Notes: generated by a model not told the origin, from the sequence alone. A stretch of DNA of 64,000 bases from Artemia franciscana (GCF_032884065.1 NC_088883.1:21281393-21345392), one strand, 5' to 3'. Shown: positions 1 through 9,274, counted from the first letter of the stretch. Translations and numbers: made by a program.

Positions 1-521
1 ATATGTGCCATTTTTTGTTCTTTATTAGGTTTCAGCTATCTCTGCATTCAAGATACCAATAAAACTTATATAATTCCCGTTTAAAATTAATTGATACTTT
101 ATGTAATGCGTTTAGAAAATTTTGTAATTGACACAGAAATTATGTTTAAATAAAATCAATTTAAAAAAAAATGCATTTTGTTTAACACTTGAGTAACGAA
201 TCTTATCAACATCATCTTGCGTATTTAAGATAAAACCTGGATTTCTTTTTTACTTCATCAAGGACCGGCATAGTGCCTTATAAATAAAAACGGGGAGAAT
301 CGCCTTAAAAAATTTTTAATCATTTTTAAATTATTGGTTCTTAGTTAAAACCTTTAATCCTATTACATAAAATGCATAAATATCCATAGTATTTTTGCAA
401 CACTTCTATTTTTAGAACTGAACCAAAAAGTTTACACGAAAATCTTAAAATATATTTTATTTTATTTAGTTCTTAAGCATTTCGCTAGACCGTTTTAACC
501 TATAAATCTTATTCATCGATT
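1..521. other. AT-rich DNA without a recognised gene
   Basis: No open frame of useful length, RNA gene or mobile-element end could be recognised. A TATAAA string at 501-506 lies only 16 bp upstream of the next ORF's ATG, which is too close to be a convincing core promoter for that start. Confidence 0.4.
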
Positions 522-974
522 ATGGATACATGTAAAAAAGCTATGCAAAAGATATATATGACATATCTATTTCATATAGTAGATGGCTTTAATCCTATTG
601 TCGTTTTTTTTATTGCCTTGGTGCTAAACATAGTTTTGATGACTAGCAGTGGCTTGTTAAAAGCCTTAGTGTTTACTATTCTTATTGCTATTTACGGACT
701 TATTATGGCTATCTACGATTATTATGATATAGTTAAAAACTTAGTTGTTTTCACCTTCATCGTGGTGGTGCACGTATGGTTGATGACAAGCAGTGGTTTT
801 TTAAAAGTGCTACTGTTTTTGGCTCTTACAGCTACAAATTATTTTACGATTGCCACCGTCTATGTAAAACATTTAGGCTGTGTGTTTCCACCATATGAGT
901 ATTATAGGTGCTATATATGGATTCTCATTGTCCCTTGTGTTCTATTCAAGTTTTTTTCAAAGATGTTTGATTAA
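522..974 (+). CDS. Hypothetical multi-pass membrane protein, 150 aa
   Basis: The protein is not recognised. It is strongly hydrophobic, with about four predicted membrane segments (roughly residues 24-41, 47-62, 73-88, 94-110) and a hydrophobic C-terminal stretch near 131-145. It contains an internal duplication: LMTSSGLLKALVF near residue 39 recurs as LMTSSGFLKVLLF near residue 87, each followed by a further hydrophobic run, so the protein seems built from two related ~48-residue units. The stop is followed within a few bases by AATAAA and AATAAAATT, which could be poly(A) signals. The ATG is the first in the frame. No intron signals or neighbouring gene support it. It could be a real short gene, one exon, or a chance ORF; the internal repeat and clean length favour something real. 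Confidence 0.4.
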   Translation: MDTCKKAMQKIYMTYLFHIVDGFNPIVVFFIALVLNIVLMTSSGLLKALVFTILIAIYGLIMAIYDYYDIVKNLVVFTFIVVVHVWLMTSSGFLKVLLFLALTATNYFTIATVYVKHLGCVFPPYEYYRCYIWILIVPCVLFKFFSKMFD

Positions 975-1417
975 TAAAGCAAATAAAATTGAAGAACCCC
1001 CTTTTTGTATCTTACAAAACAGACGAAAAAACATTGCCCCTTTCTAAGTTCTCATGAATCGGTACCCTCTCTCGAGTGCATGTACGTTAGAATGTTGTAT
1101 CTTTCTTGAATTTTAGTCAGCTCTAGTCAAGCTGTTTTCATTAACTAAAAACCATGTGTGTAGGTTCCAATAACTGGTACATTGCCACATAGTCTGCTGC
1201 GAATATTTACTGCTCATGGGTTGTTTTTAGTTCATTTTAACAGTTTTGTGACTCAATTTTTGTGCAATATCCAAGACCTGGAAAATGAATAGCAGTGGAT
1301 GAAACCATGGAAGTAACAGATTGGACTTATCGTTTTTTGTGTATATATGAGCTTCGTATCTATATGTGACGCTTTTTTAAAGTGATTTTATAGATTTTAT
1401 AGCAATTTTTGCATTGC
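975..1417. other. Non-coding AT-rich stretch
   Basis: Apart from the AATAAA signals just after the preceding ORF, nothing is recognisable here on either strand. Confidence 0.4.
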
Positions 1418-1634
1418 ATTTTATTTTCTTTTTTTTACTCAGCTCTTTCTGCTTCAGATGGAGAAAACCAAAAAAATTCAGAGAACTTTTTTTTGGCTAA
1501 AAAGGTCAAAATCTCTAATCTTGAACGTGTCAATATTGCACAAATCTTAAGTTAAAAAACAAGTAAAAAAAAACTAGCAAAAAAACTAGTAGTAAAAAAC
1601 TACTAATTTTAGATCAAACAGGATTAAGAAAAAA
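1418..1634 (+). repeat. Diverged direct repeat, copy a
   Basis: This segment shares an ordered series of matches with 1916-2102: a TTTTATTTT lead-in, then GATGGAGAAAACC, then TCAAAATCTCTAATCTTGAA with CGTGTCA, a TTAGTTA/TTAAGTTA-like run, and an AATTTnAGAT end. The two copies are diverged and differ by small indels, so this is an old dispersed repeat of unknown class. Confidence 0.6.
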
Positions 1635-1915
1635 TTAACTTAAGATTTAAATTAATATTCATTTCAGGAATTCGAATTAATTTTTTAGGAAAAGAGGATT
1701 TTTTTTATAAATAGCAACTACAAAAATTAATACAGTTATAATATCTTACTTGCCTGTAGGTTTTTCACAATATATCTATATTTTTCTGTATCAATTGCAA
1801 AACCAAAACATTTATTTTAATACTTACGTCTTAATATTTAGATGAATTCCAGTAATTCAACTTTTTAAGCTAAAATGAAATTTGGTGTTAATTTTACACT
1901 CATTTTTGTATAGTA

Positions 1916-2102
1916 TTTTATTTTGCTTTTACTGAGCCCACAGTGCTTCGGATGGAGAAAACCGAAAAATTCATATAACAATATTTTCGCAAAATAAGTC
2001 AAAATCTCTAATCTTGAACGTGTCATCTATTGGACAAGTCTTTAGTTAGAAAACAACTGAAATAAAAATCCTAATTTCAGATACAACAATATTTAGAAAA
2101 AA
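1916..2102 (+). repeat. Diverged direct repeat, copy b, interrupted by a Helitron
   Basis: Partner of 1418-1634, about 500 bp downstream in the same orientation. Its right end is cut exactly where the Helitron CTAG terminus begins at 2103, so the Helitron entered this repeat. Confidence 0.6.
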
Positions 2103-2250
2103 CTAGCTGTTGGGGAGGTGCTTCGTGCCACCCCAACACCTAGTTGGAGAGGGCGCTTCACGCCCCCACAAGCCCCCCGCGAGCGTGTCATAACGCGCCA
2201 TATTAGTTACGCACCATTGTAGTTGCGTTCCTGTGTCCCACCTGTGAATA
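2103..2250 (-). mobile_element. Helitron 3' terminal segment
   Basis: Read on the minus strand this ends in a GC-rich hairpin (stem around TTGGGG...CCCCAA, 2110-2136) followed by CAGCTAG and a flanking T, the 3' structure expected of a Helitron. The ~150 bp upstream carry the family's conserved 3' block (CCTGTGTCCCACCTGTGAAT, CGCGCCAT on the plus strand). The same block occurs more than ten times in the window. Confidence 0.75.
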
Positions 2251-2817
<567 letters not shown>

Positions 2818-2972
2818 TCTATATATATAAAAATAAGTTGTCTGTCTGTGGATCAGGTGACGTCATGTCTCTGTGTCGACTGGCGTCATGAAGTTAGTTG
2901 TCGTCATTTTTGCTATGACGGTGACGTCATTAAAGATATTTAAGACATATATGTTCACGTAGAAATCTATTA

Positions 2973-3323
2973 ATGTTTAAGTTTAAAATGACTGATGAAC
3001 TTACAATGGCAAAAGCCGATGAAGATGCTCAAAGAGTCTATGCCAAAAAACTTGCTGCTGATAGAGAAAGTCAGAAAAGAAAGCGTGCCGAGGAATCAAA
3101 AGAACAGCAAGGAAACAGGCTTGAGGCTAAAGAACGCAAAACCGCGCAGTTAGATGAAGATCCACCTGGACAGCGAGAGTCAAAACATATCAAAACTGAA
3201 AATGATAGCGATGATGATTGGGTTTGGGATCTTGACTTGGATAAGGTCATCAATGCCTACCAGATTTTAGTTAAAAAAACAAAGGTTCGGCGATATGTAT
3301 TTCATAGTGAAGCTGAAAAATAA
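2973..3323 (+). CDS. Chimeric Helitron ORF: Rep N-terminus fused to an acidic domain
   Basis: 116 residues. Residues 1-52 match the start of the Helitron Rep protein encoded at 4835 (MFKFKMTDELTMAKADEDAQ and one RKRAEESKEQQ repeat). From about residue 53 the sequence departs: an acidic stretch (ENDSDDDWVWDLDLDKV, about 77-93) and a basic end (VKKTKVRRYVFHSEAEK). This second half matches nothing else in the Helitron copies here, so it could be host sequence picked up by the element; its source is not recognised. A second copy at 16,892-17,242 differs at seven residues. The start is the same ATG used by the full-length Rep ORF, 155 bp inside the element and downstream of two CREs. AATAAA overlaps the stop region. 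Function unknown. Confidence 0.55.
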   Translation: MFKFKMTDELTMAKADEDAQRVYAKKLAADRESQKRKRAEESKEQQGNRLEAKERKTAQLDEDPPGQRESKHIKTENDSDDDWVWDLDLDKVINAYQILVKKTKVRRYVFHSEAEK

Positions 3324-3402
3324 AGAAGAAAAAGAAAACTGAAAAAAGAGAAAATGTAAAAAACTAAAAAATACTAAAAAGAAAAAACACTCAAAGAGAA
3401 AT

Positions 3403-3545
3403 TACAGAACGGGGCACAAATGACGACCGGGACAGAGGGAATATAAATAACGACCGGGACACTCAAGGAGAAATTACAGACTGGGATACCGGGACACAAA
3501 TGACGACCGGGACACAGGCAATATAAATGACGATCAGGACACAGG
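3403..3545 (+). repeat. GACGACCGGGACAC minisatellite
   Basis: Tandem and interspersed monomers start with GACGACCGGGACAC or close variants and differ in their tails (AAAT; AGGGAATATAAAT; TCAAAGAGAAATTACAGAC). The same monomers occur in most non-autonomous Helitrons of the window. Confidence 0.75.
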
Positions 3546-3665
3546 TATTTAAGAATATCGTTCAAAGACAAATTTTTAATTGTAAGAAGACCGTTGAAAG
3601 AGAAATTTCTAATTGTAAAATGACTGAAGAACCTACAATGGCAACACCCGAGGAAGCTGCTCAAA

Positions 3666-3763
3666 ACGAATGTATTCACGCCGAAGTAGCTGAGTTGGTA
3701 AAGCGTTATGTTTCAGGTTCTAGGTCCGAGAGGCTCCAGGTTTGAACCTTGGCTTTAGCATTA
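3666..3763 (+). repeat. tRNA-derived SINE-like segment
   Basis: It contains a pol III A-box-like TAGCTGAGTTGG (3687-3698) and a B-box-like GGTTTGAACC (3739-3748) at tRNA-like spacing, then GGCTTTAGCA and an A-rich tail. The B box departs from GGTTCGAACC, and no convincing CCA-ready acceptor stem was seen, so this is a tRNA-derived repeat and not a tRNA gene. Similar segments occur at 15,083, 15,478 and, inverted, at 16,459, 33,003 and 33,418. Confidence 0.6.
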
Positions 3764-3842
3764 ATACAAAAGAAGAAAAAAACTAAAAAAGGTAAAAACT
3801 ACAAAAAAACTAAAAAGAAAATATATATATATATATATATAT

Positions 3843-4016
3843 CATCTTTTCCACAAAAATAATAATTTAGTGCTTCTGCTTAAAAACAGCAATCGAATTG
3901 ATGCCTCCTGATACGCAACTTACCTCGAGATAATATTCTTTATAGGCGAAACAATCAGTTGACAAGAATTGCTTAAACTCATTGATGCTACGATGCCCTA
4001 CAATATCCTGACGATT
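3843..4016 (+). pseudogene. Helitron Rep fragment
   Basis: Nucleotide similarity to the Rep ORF around 5808-5900 and 5990-6075: the coding for LFHENNNLVR and for the region around [12 protein letters not shown] is recognisable, with an internal deletion and frameshifts. It has no coding capacity. Confidence 0.65.
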
Positions 4017-4189
4017 ATAAATGACGCCTGGGACACTCAAATAGAAATCACAGACTGGGACACCGGGACACAAATGACGACGGGGACACAGGGAATATAA
4101 ATGACGACCCGGACACAGGGACACAACTACAACGGGGACGCCGGGGGGCACAGGGGGATATATAAATGACGACGGCAACAAAGGAAATG

Positions 4190-4385
4190 GTCGATGAGCA
4201 ATCACCATCAACAAAGCTCAAGGGCAATCAATAGAATCATGAGGTATAGATCTGAATACGGATTGTTTTCCCATGGACCATTATGCGTTGCATGTTCAAG
4301 AGTCGGTAAACCTGACAATCTATTTATATGCACAGACGATGGGACAGCAAAGAATTTTATATATTCGCAAGTTTTACGTAGTTAA
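4190..4385 (+). pseudogene. Helitron helicase C-terminal coding tail
   Basis: Decayed version of the last ~65 codons of the helicase (compare 19,555-19,751: AITINKAQGQ ... [10 protein letters not shown] ... YSQVLRS stop). It has frameshifts and a stop after the AQGQSLE region. It lies just before a TA run and the 3' hairpin, as in the other non-autonomous units. Confidence 0.7.
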
Positions 4386-4386
4386 A

Positions 4387-4390
<4 letters not shown>

Positions 4391-4451
<61 letters not shown>
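4391..4451. repeat. (TA)n microsatellite
   Basis: About 60 bp of perfect alternating TA between the helicase tail and the Helitron 3' block. Confidence 0.9.
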
Positions 4452-4453
<2 letters not shown>

Positions 4454-4589
4454 ATATTCACAGGTGGGACATAGGGACACAATTACAATGGCGCGTAATG
4501 ACTTACGCGCGCGGGGGGGGCTTGGGGGGGCGCGAAGCGCCCCAACCAACTAGGTGTTGGGTTGGCGCGAAGCGCCACCCCAACAGCTA

Positions 4590-4590
<1 letters not shown>
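4452..4590 (+). mobile_element. Helitron 3' terminal block
   Basis: It runs from TCTATATTCACAGGTGGGAC to the GC-rich hairpin (TTGGCGCGAAGCGCC...) and CAGCTAG. On its own this block also has a TC start and CTAG end, so it could act as a minimal Helitron; here it is the end of 2818-4590. Confidence 0.7.
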
Positions 4591-4630
<40 letters not shown>

Positions 4631-4669
4631 CGCGCCATTGTAGTTGTGTCCCTATGTCCCACCTGTGAA
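4591..4669. repeat. (TA)n run and partial inverted Helitron 3' block
   Basis: TA repeat (4593-4626), then a minus-strand piece of the 3' block (GTTACGCGCCATTGTAG ... CACCTGTGAA) without its hairpin end. Confidence 0.6.
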
Positions 4670-4677
4670 TCTATATA

Positions 4678-4793
4678 TATAAAAATAAGTTGTCTGTCTG
4701 TGTGTCTGTCTGTCAGTCAGGTGACGTCATGTTTCTGTGTTGACTGTCGTCATCAAGTTAGTTGTCGTCATTTTTGCTATGACGGTGACGTCA
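4678..4793 (+). promoter_or_regulatory. Putative Helitron promoter: TATA box plus two CREs
   Basis: TATAAAAA at 4678-4685 is part of the transposon's own 5' end. TGACGTCA occurs at 4722-4729 and 4786-4793, 64 bp apart, and the Rep ATG is at 4835. A related copy at 18,033/18,097 keeps the 64 bp spacing. Promoter activity is inferred from motifs only. Confidence 0.4.
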
Positions 4794-4834
4794 TTCAAGA
4801 TATTTAAGACATATGTTCACGTAGAAATCTATTA

Positions 4835-6931
4835 ATGTTTAAGTTTAAAATGACTGATGAACTTACAATGGCAAAAGCCGATGAAGATGCTCAAAGAGTC
4901 TATGCCAAAAAACTTGCTGCTGATAGAGAAAGTCAGAAAAGAAAGCGTGCCGAGGAATCAAAAGAACAGCAAGGAAACAGGCTTGAGGCTGATAGAGAAA
5001 GAAAGGACAGAAAGCGTGCCGAGGAATCAAAAGAACAGCAAGGAAACAGGCTTGAGGCTGATAGAGAAAGAAAGAACAGAAAGCGTGCCGAGGAACTACC
5101 AGAGCAACGCGGAAGCAGACTTGCTGCTAAAAGAGAAAGTGAAAAAAGAAGGCGTGCCGAGGAATTACAAGAACAGCAAGAAATCAGGCTTGCTGCTGAT
5201 AGAGTAAGTAAGAAAAGAAAGCGTGCCGAGGAATCACAAGAACAGCAAGAAATCAAGCTTGCTGCTGATAGAGAAAGTAAGAAAAGAAAGCGTGCCGAGG
5301 AATCAGAGCAACCTGAAAGTTATCACCTGGCATTCAGGTACAACCCAGTCGATGATTATAGCTTGAGTAGATGTGTTCAAATCGGGACAATGTCTAAGAT
5401 TTGTCCCTATTGCAAGGCCTTTAAATTCAATGGTGAAACAATGGGAATGTGTTGCGCCTCAGGAAAAGTTAAACTTCCTCTATTGGCTGCACCACCAGAG
5501 CCATTGAAGACTTTCCTTACTGGAACTACGTCAGAATCTAAGCGTTTTTTGTCACAAATCAGAAAATACAACTCATGTTTCCAAATGACGTCGTTTGGAG
5601 CCCAAATCGAAAATCCAGATCAATTTATGTCTACTTTCAAAGTAAAAGGGCAAATTTATCATAGAGCAGGGTCCCTTCTACCATTCTCAGGCGAGAATCA
5701 TAAATTTTTACAATTGTACTTCATCAGTGATAGAAATTCTGAATTGAATGCACGTTGTGAAATTTCTCCCAACGTTGAAAGGACAATCGTTTCCCAATTG
5801 CAACATCTTTTCCACGAAAATAATAATTTAGTGCGTCTGTTCAAAACAGCCATCGATTTGATGCCTACTGATACGCATAAAATTGTTATTTCCGCTGACG
5901 AAACGCCTCCTGGCCAACATGTGCGTAGATACATTGCTCCAACTATCGACGAAGTGGCAATCGTTATGGTCGGTGATCAGTTTTTACCTCGAGATATTAT
6001 TCTTCATAAGCGAAACGCTCAGTTGTTAAGAATTGCTGAAACTCATCGATGTTACGATGCCCTACAATATCCTATCATTTTTTGGGATGGAGCCGACGGC
6101 TATCACTTTAATATTAAATTGATGAATCCAGCCACTAACAAAGAAGTGAATAAGAAATGCAGTGCAATGAATTATTATTCCTATAGACTAATGATTCGGC
6201 AGGATGAAGAAAATTATATTTTAAAATGCCGTGAATTGTTTCACCAATTTGTCGTTGATATGTATGCTAAAATTGAATCAGAACGTTTGCTATATATCCG
6301 CCTGAATCAGACCAAGCTCCGCTCTGAACAATACATTCATTTGCGAGATGCAGTTATAAATGACGGTAATACCACAAACGTTGGAAGATTAACAATTTTA
6401 CCTTCGTCATATGCTGGCAGTCCCCGTCATATGCATGAATATGCTCAAGATGCTATTGCGTATGTTTGTCTCTATGGTCGTCCAGATTTATTTATTACAT
6501 TTACATGTAATCAATCTTGGGACGAGATACTGCAGCTTTTACTTCAAGGACAATCGGCGGTTCATAGGCATGACATTACGGCCTCTGTCTTCCGGCAAAA
6601 GTTGAAATCACTGATAAACCACATAGTAAAACTTGAAGTGTTTGGGTCAGTGCGATGCTGGATGTACTCAGTGGAATGGCAAAAACGAGGTTTGCCACAC
6701 GCACATATATTAATCTGGCTACATAAAAAAATTACTTCGAACGAAATTGATGATGTTATTTCCGCTGAAATACCTGATAAAAATGTCGATAAGGGCTTAC
6801 ATGATATTATTGTAAAAAATGATACATGGACCTTGCGGTGCACTGAACAAAAATTCACCATGCATGGCCAAAGGAAGGTGCACAAAGCAATATCCTCGAC
6901 TTTTAGTATCAAACACAATTACTGGCAATGA
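4835..6931 (+). CDS. Helitron Rep protein, N-terminal and HUH part (frameshifted)
   Basis: This is the endonuclease part of the Helitron transposase, which in the family nicks and joins single-stranded DNA during rolling-circle transposition. Residues ~28-165 are five to six charged 23-residue repeats (RKRAEES-EQQ-RLAADRE), probably helical or coiled coil. A Cys pair CPYCKA (~190) and a CC pair (~204) follow. The Helitron_like_N region extends to the end. The HUH motif is PHAHILIWL, with His622 and His624 encoded at 6698-6706. After ~residue 661 the frame is wrong: the family sequence continues in the other frame from 6819, so the last ~35 residues are out-of-frame tail. The tyrosine motif lies past the frameshift at 7113. 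ATG 4835 is the first ATG after the CREs; an alternative start MTDEL is at 4850. Not functional as read. Confidence 0.8.
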   Translation: MFKFKMTDELTMAKADEDAQRVYAKKLAADRESQKRKRAEESKEQQGNRLEADRERKDRKRAEESKEQQGNRLEADRERKNRKRAEELPEQRGSRLAAKRESEKRRRAEELQEQQEIRLAADRVSKKRKRAEESQEQQEIKLAADRESKKRKRAEESEQPESYHLAFRYNPVDDYSLSRCVQIGTMSKICPYCKAFKFNGETMGMCCASGKVKLPLLAAPPEPLKTFLTGTTSESKRFLSQIRKYNSCFQMTSFGAQIENPDQFMSTFKVKGQIYHRAGSLLPFSGENHKFLQLYFISDRNSELNARCEISPNVERTIVSQLQHLFHENNNLVRLFKTAIDLMPTDTHKIVISADETPPGQHVRRYIAPTIDEVAIVMVGDQFLPRDIILHKRNAQLLRIAETHRCYDALQYPIIFWDGADGYHFNIKLMNPATNKEVNKKCSAMNYYSYRLMIRQDEENYILKCRELFHQFVVDMYAKIESERLLYIRLNQTKLRSEQYIHLRDAVINDGNTTNVGRLTILPSSYAGSPRHMHEYAQDAIAYVCLYGRPDLFITFTCNQSWDEILQLLLQGQSAVHRHDITASVFRQKLKSLINHIVKLEVFGSVRCWMYSVEWQKRGLPHAHILIWLHKKITSNEIDDVISAEIPDKNVDKGLHDIIVKNDTWTLRCTEQKFTMHGQRKVHKAISSTFSIKHNYWQ

Positions 6932-7148
6932 TGGTTACCCACAATATAGAAGAAGATCTACTGAAGATGGCGGTAAAACAGCAATAATAAAGAAGCGTAA
7001 CGATACCACCATCGAAGTAGATAACTAGTGAGTTGTTCCATATTCCCCATTATTATCAAAAACATTTAATGCAAACATAAACGTTGAATACTGTAACTCC
7101 GTAAAGGCAATCAAATACATATGTAAATACGTCAACAAAGGCAGTGAC
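6819..7148 (+). pseudogene. Helitron Rep, catalytic tyrosine segment
   Basis: This continues the Rep protein in the frame shared with the downstream helicase ORF. GPCGALNKNSPCMAKGRCTK is readable, then two consecutive stops (TAG TGA at 7026-7031), then VVPYSPLLSK and the two-tyrosine motif KYICKYVNKG at 7113-7142. In Helitrons these tyrosines make the covalent DNA link. Apart from the two adjacent stops the frame is open from 6819 to 8940, so one joined Rep-helicase protein was ancestral. Confidence 0.75.
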
Positions 7149-8942
7149 ATGGCAGTTTTTGGCTTGCAGCCCGAAATCAAAGGTTTCGACGAAATCGTAC
7201 AATATCAGGCTGGAAGATACATAAGCAGTAATGAAGCTGTTTGGCGAATTCTTTCATTTCCGATACATGAACGTAGTCCAGCTGTTGTTCACTTAGCGGT
7301 ACATTTACATAATGGTCAACGTGTTTATTTCACGGAAACCAACGTGCAACAAAGAGTCCTGAATCCACCGGATACAACATTAACAGCTTTTTTTTCGCTT
7401 TGCAAAAATAATTCTTTTGCAAAAAAACTGCTGTATACTGAAGTGCCTTCGTATTACACGTGGAATACTAAAAATAAAGTATTTGAACGTCGAAAACAGG
7501 GTAAGTCAGTCGACGGCCAACCTACCATCTTCAAAAATACCACGATAGGAAGACTCTACACCGTTCACCCCAATCAACATGAATGCTTCTTTCTACGCCT
7601 GCTTTTGGTGAATGTACCCGGTCCGACATCCTTTGAGCATTTGAGAACTTTAAACGGTACTATACATGACACTTACCGTAGTGCATGCCAAGCTCTGAAT
7701 TTATTGGAGAATGACCAATACTGGGATAACTGCATCAATGACGCGTGCGAAACGTCAACCCCAAGTCAAATTCGTGCATTGTTTGGCATCATTTTAACAA
7801 CTTGCTCTCCATCAGCTCCTACAGAGTTATGGGAAAAATATAAGTCAAAAATGTCCGAAGATATACCCCATCGAAAACTGTTAGAGACGTCAGATATGAC
7901 TTTTGATTTTACATCAGAAATTTATAACTACACTTTAGTTATTATAGAAGATTTGTGCGTACATATGGCAAACAAACCTCTTCAGGTTTTGGGAATGCCT
8001 TCACCTAACCGTATCGCTGCTGTTTCGACATGTGTAGAATTGGATCGTGAACAAAGTTACAGTACGAGTGATCTATTGTCGTATGTACAAAATAACATTT
8101 CCAAGTTAACGTCGGAACAAAAAGACATTTATGATACGATAATGCATTTTGTCGATAACAACGTTGGAGAAATTTTCTTTTTGGATGCGCCAGGAGGTAC
8201 TGGTAAAACATTTGTGATAAAACTGATTCTGGCATCAATTCGATCAAAAAATGATATAGCGTTGGCAATTGCGTCGTCCGGAATAGCCGCAACATTGCTG
8301 CCTGGTGGAAGAACCGCTCATTCCGCTTTGAAATTGCCTCTGAATTTGCATTCTACAGAAACTCCCACGTGCAATATTTCCAAATCATCTGGGATGGGTA
8401 AAGTATTGCAGCAATGCAAACTTATTATTTGGGATGAGTGCACAATGGCACACAAAAAATCGCTCGAGGCTCTGGATCAATGCTTGAAAGATTTGAGAGG
8501 GAAGTCGAAACCCTTTGGCAGCACATTAATATTGCTTGCGGGAGATTTAAGGCAAACATTACCTATAATACCTAGATCAACTCCTGCAGACGAAATGAAT
8601 GCTTGCCTGAAAAATTCTAATTTATGGGCACACGTAAAAATATTAAAATTAAATACAAATATGCGTGTCCGATTGCAAAACGATGACTCTGGTCAAACAT
8701 TTTCAGATCAATTGCTGGCAATTGGAAACGGAAAGCTCCCAGTAGACTCAATTTCAGGACGTATACAACTACCTGCTGATTTCTGTAATTTAGTGACGTC
8801 CAAAAATGAATTGATTGAAAAAGTATTTCCGAATATTCTAAAAAATTATAAAAATAATAAATGGCTAAGTGAAAGAGCGATTCTCGCACCCAAAAATATA
8901 GACGTCCACGAAATCAACAATATTGTTTTGACCAAGATTTGA
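7149..8942 (+). CDS. Helitron PIF1-type DNA helicase domain (interrupted)
   Basis: In the family this unwinds donor DNA 5' to 3' as part of the Rep-helicase protein. Residues 1-~300 are the linker found between Rep and helicase (GRYISSNEAVWRIL, VNVPGPTSFEHL). Helicase motifs follow: Walker A GGTGKT at residues 349-354 (8193-8210), Walker B IIWDECTMAHK, a GDLRQTLPII motif III, and NMRV. The ORF ends at a TGA (8940-8942) where the relative at 19,215 has CGA, so this stop is a C-to-T change inside the domain; the rest of the helicase continues downstream in pieces. The ATG is internal to the original long frame and probably not a natural start. Confidence 0.8.
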   Translation: MAVFGLQPEIKGFDEIVQYQAGRYISSNEAVWRILSFPIHERSPAVVHLAVHLHNGQRVYFTETNVQQRVLNPPDTTLTAFFSLCKNNSFAKKLLYTEVPSYYTWNTKNKVFERRKQGKSVDGQPTIFKNTTIGRLYTVHPNQHECFFLRLLLVNVPGPTSFEHLRTLNGTIHDTYRSACQALNLLENDQYWDNCINDACETSTPSQIRALFGIILTTCSPSAPTELWEKYKSKMSEDIPHRKLLETSDMTFDFTSEIYNYTLVIIEDLCVHMANKPLQVLGMPSPNRIAAVSTCVELDREQSYSTSDLLSYVQNNISKLTSEQKDIYDTIMHFVDNNVGEIFFLDAPGGTGKTFVIKLILASIRSKNDIALAIASSGIAATLLPGGRTAHSALKLPLNLHSTETPTCNISKSSGMGKVLQQCKLIIWDECTMAHKKSLEALDQCLKDLRGKSKPFGSTLILLAGDLRQTLPIIPRSTPADEMNACLKNSNLWAHVKILKLNTNMRVRLQNDDSGQTFSDQLLAIGNGKLPVDSISGRIQLPADFCNLVTSKNELIEKVFPNILKNYKNNKWLSERAILAPKNIDVHEINNIVLTKI

Positions 8943-9274
8943 GACCAGGCAGTCCTTTACAAGTCAGTCGACACAGTTTTGGAACCAAATGAAGCGGTTA
9001 ATTATCCATCTGAATTTTTAAATTCCATAGATCTTTCAGGGTTTCCACCACACGTGCTACAACTAAAATAGGCGTACCAATAATACTTTTAAGAAATATA
9101 AACCCACCAAAGCTTTGCTTTGGTGGGTTTGCTAAAAAAAACAATGGAAAACCTAATAGAGGCCACAATCTTGACAGGGCCTTTTGAGGGTGAGGCTGTT
9201 CTTATTCCTCGCATTCCCATGATTCCAACGGATCTGCCTTTTCAATTTAAAATATTGCAATTCCCAATTCGATT
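8943..9274 (+). pseudogene. Helicase C-terminal remnant before the gap
   Basis: Aligns with 19,218-19,557. It has a one-base deletion near 9066 (CTAAAATAGG versus CTAAAAATAGG), the hairpin replacement at 9100-9130, and then readable NLIEATILTGPFEGEAVLIP up to the N run. Conserved motif VI (TINKAQGQ) and the C-terminus fall in or beyond the gap. Confidence 0.75.
9100..9130. repeat. Perfect 14 bp hairpin inside the helicase remnant
   Basis: AAACCCACCAAAGC (9100-9113), loop TTT, GCTTTGGTGGGTTT (9117-9130). The relative at 19,395-19,418 has ordinary coding sequence here, so the second arm is an inverted copy that replaced about 20 bp. Confidence 0.85.

Larger units (their letters stand above)
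2818..4590 (+). mobile_element. Non-autonomous Helitron with chimeric ORF and tRNA-like insert
   Basis: The 5' end is TC-TATATATATAAAAATAAG at 2818. In order it holds two CREs (2858-2865, 2932-2939), a 116-codon ORF, GACGACCGGGACAC minisatellite, a tRNA-derived segment, a short TA run, a Rep gene fragment, more minisatellite, the helicase C-terminal coding tail, TA repeat and the 3' block. The end is a GC hairpin and CAGCTAG, last base 4590, followed by T. It has no complete Rep or helicase, so movement would need proteins supplied in trans. Confidence 0.65.

Noticed and set aside
501..506. TATAAA as the promoter of the 522-974 ORF
   Set aside because: Only 16 bp before the ATG, so transcription would be expected to start at or after the start codon.
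4857..5256. Alternative frames of 107-116 codons over the charged repeats
   Set aside because: A 69 bp repeat keeps all frames open in parallel; only the frame continuing into Rep is meaningful.
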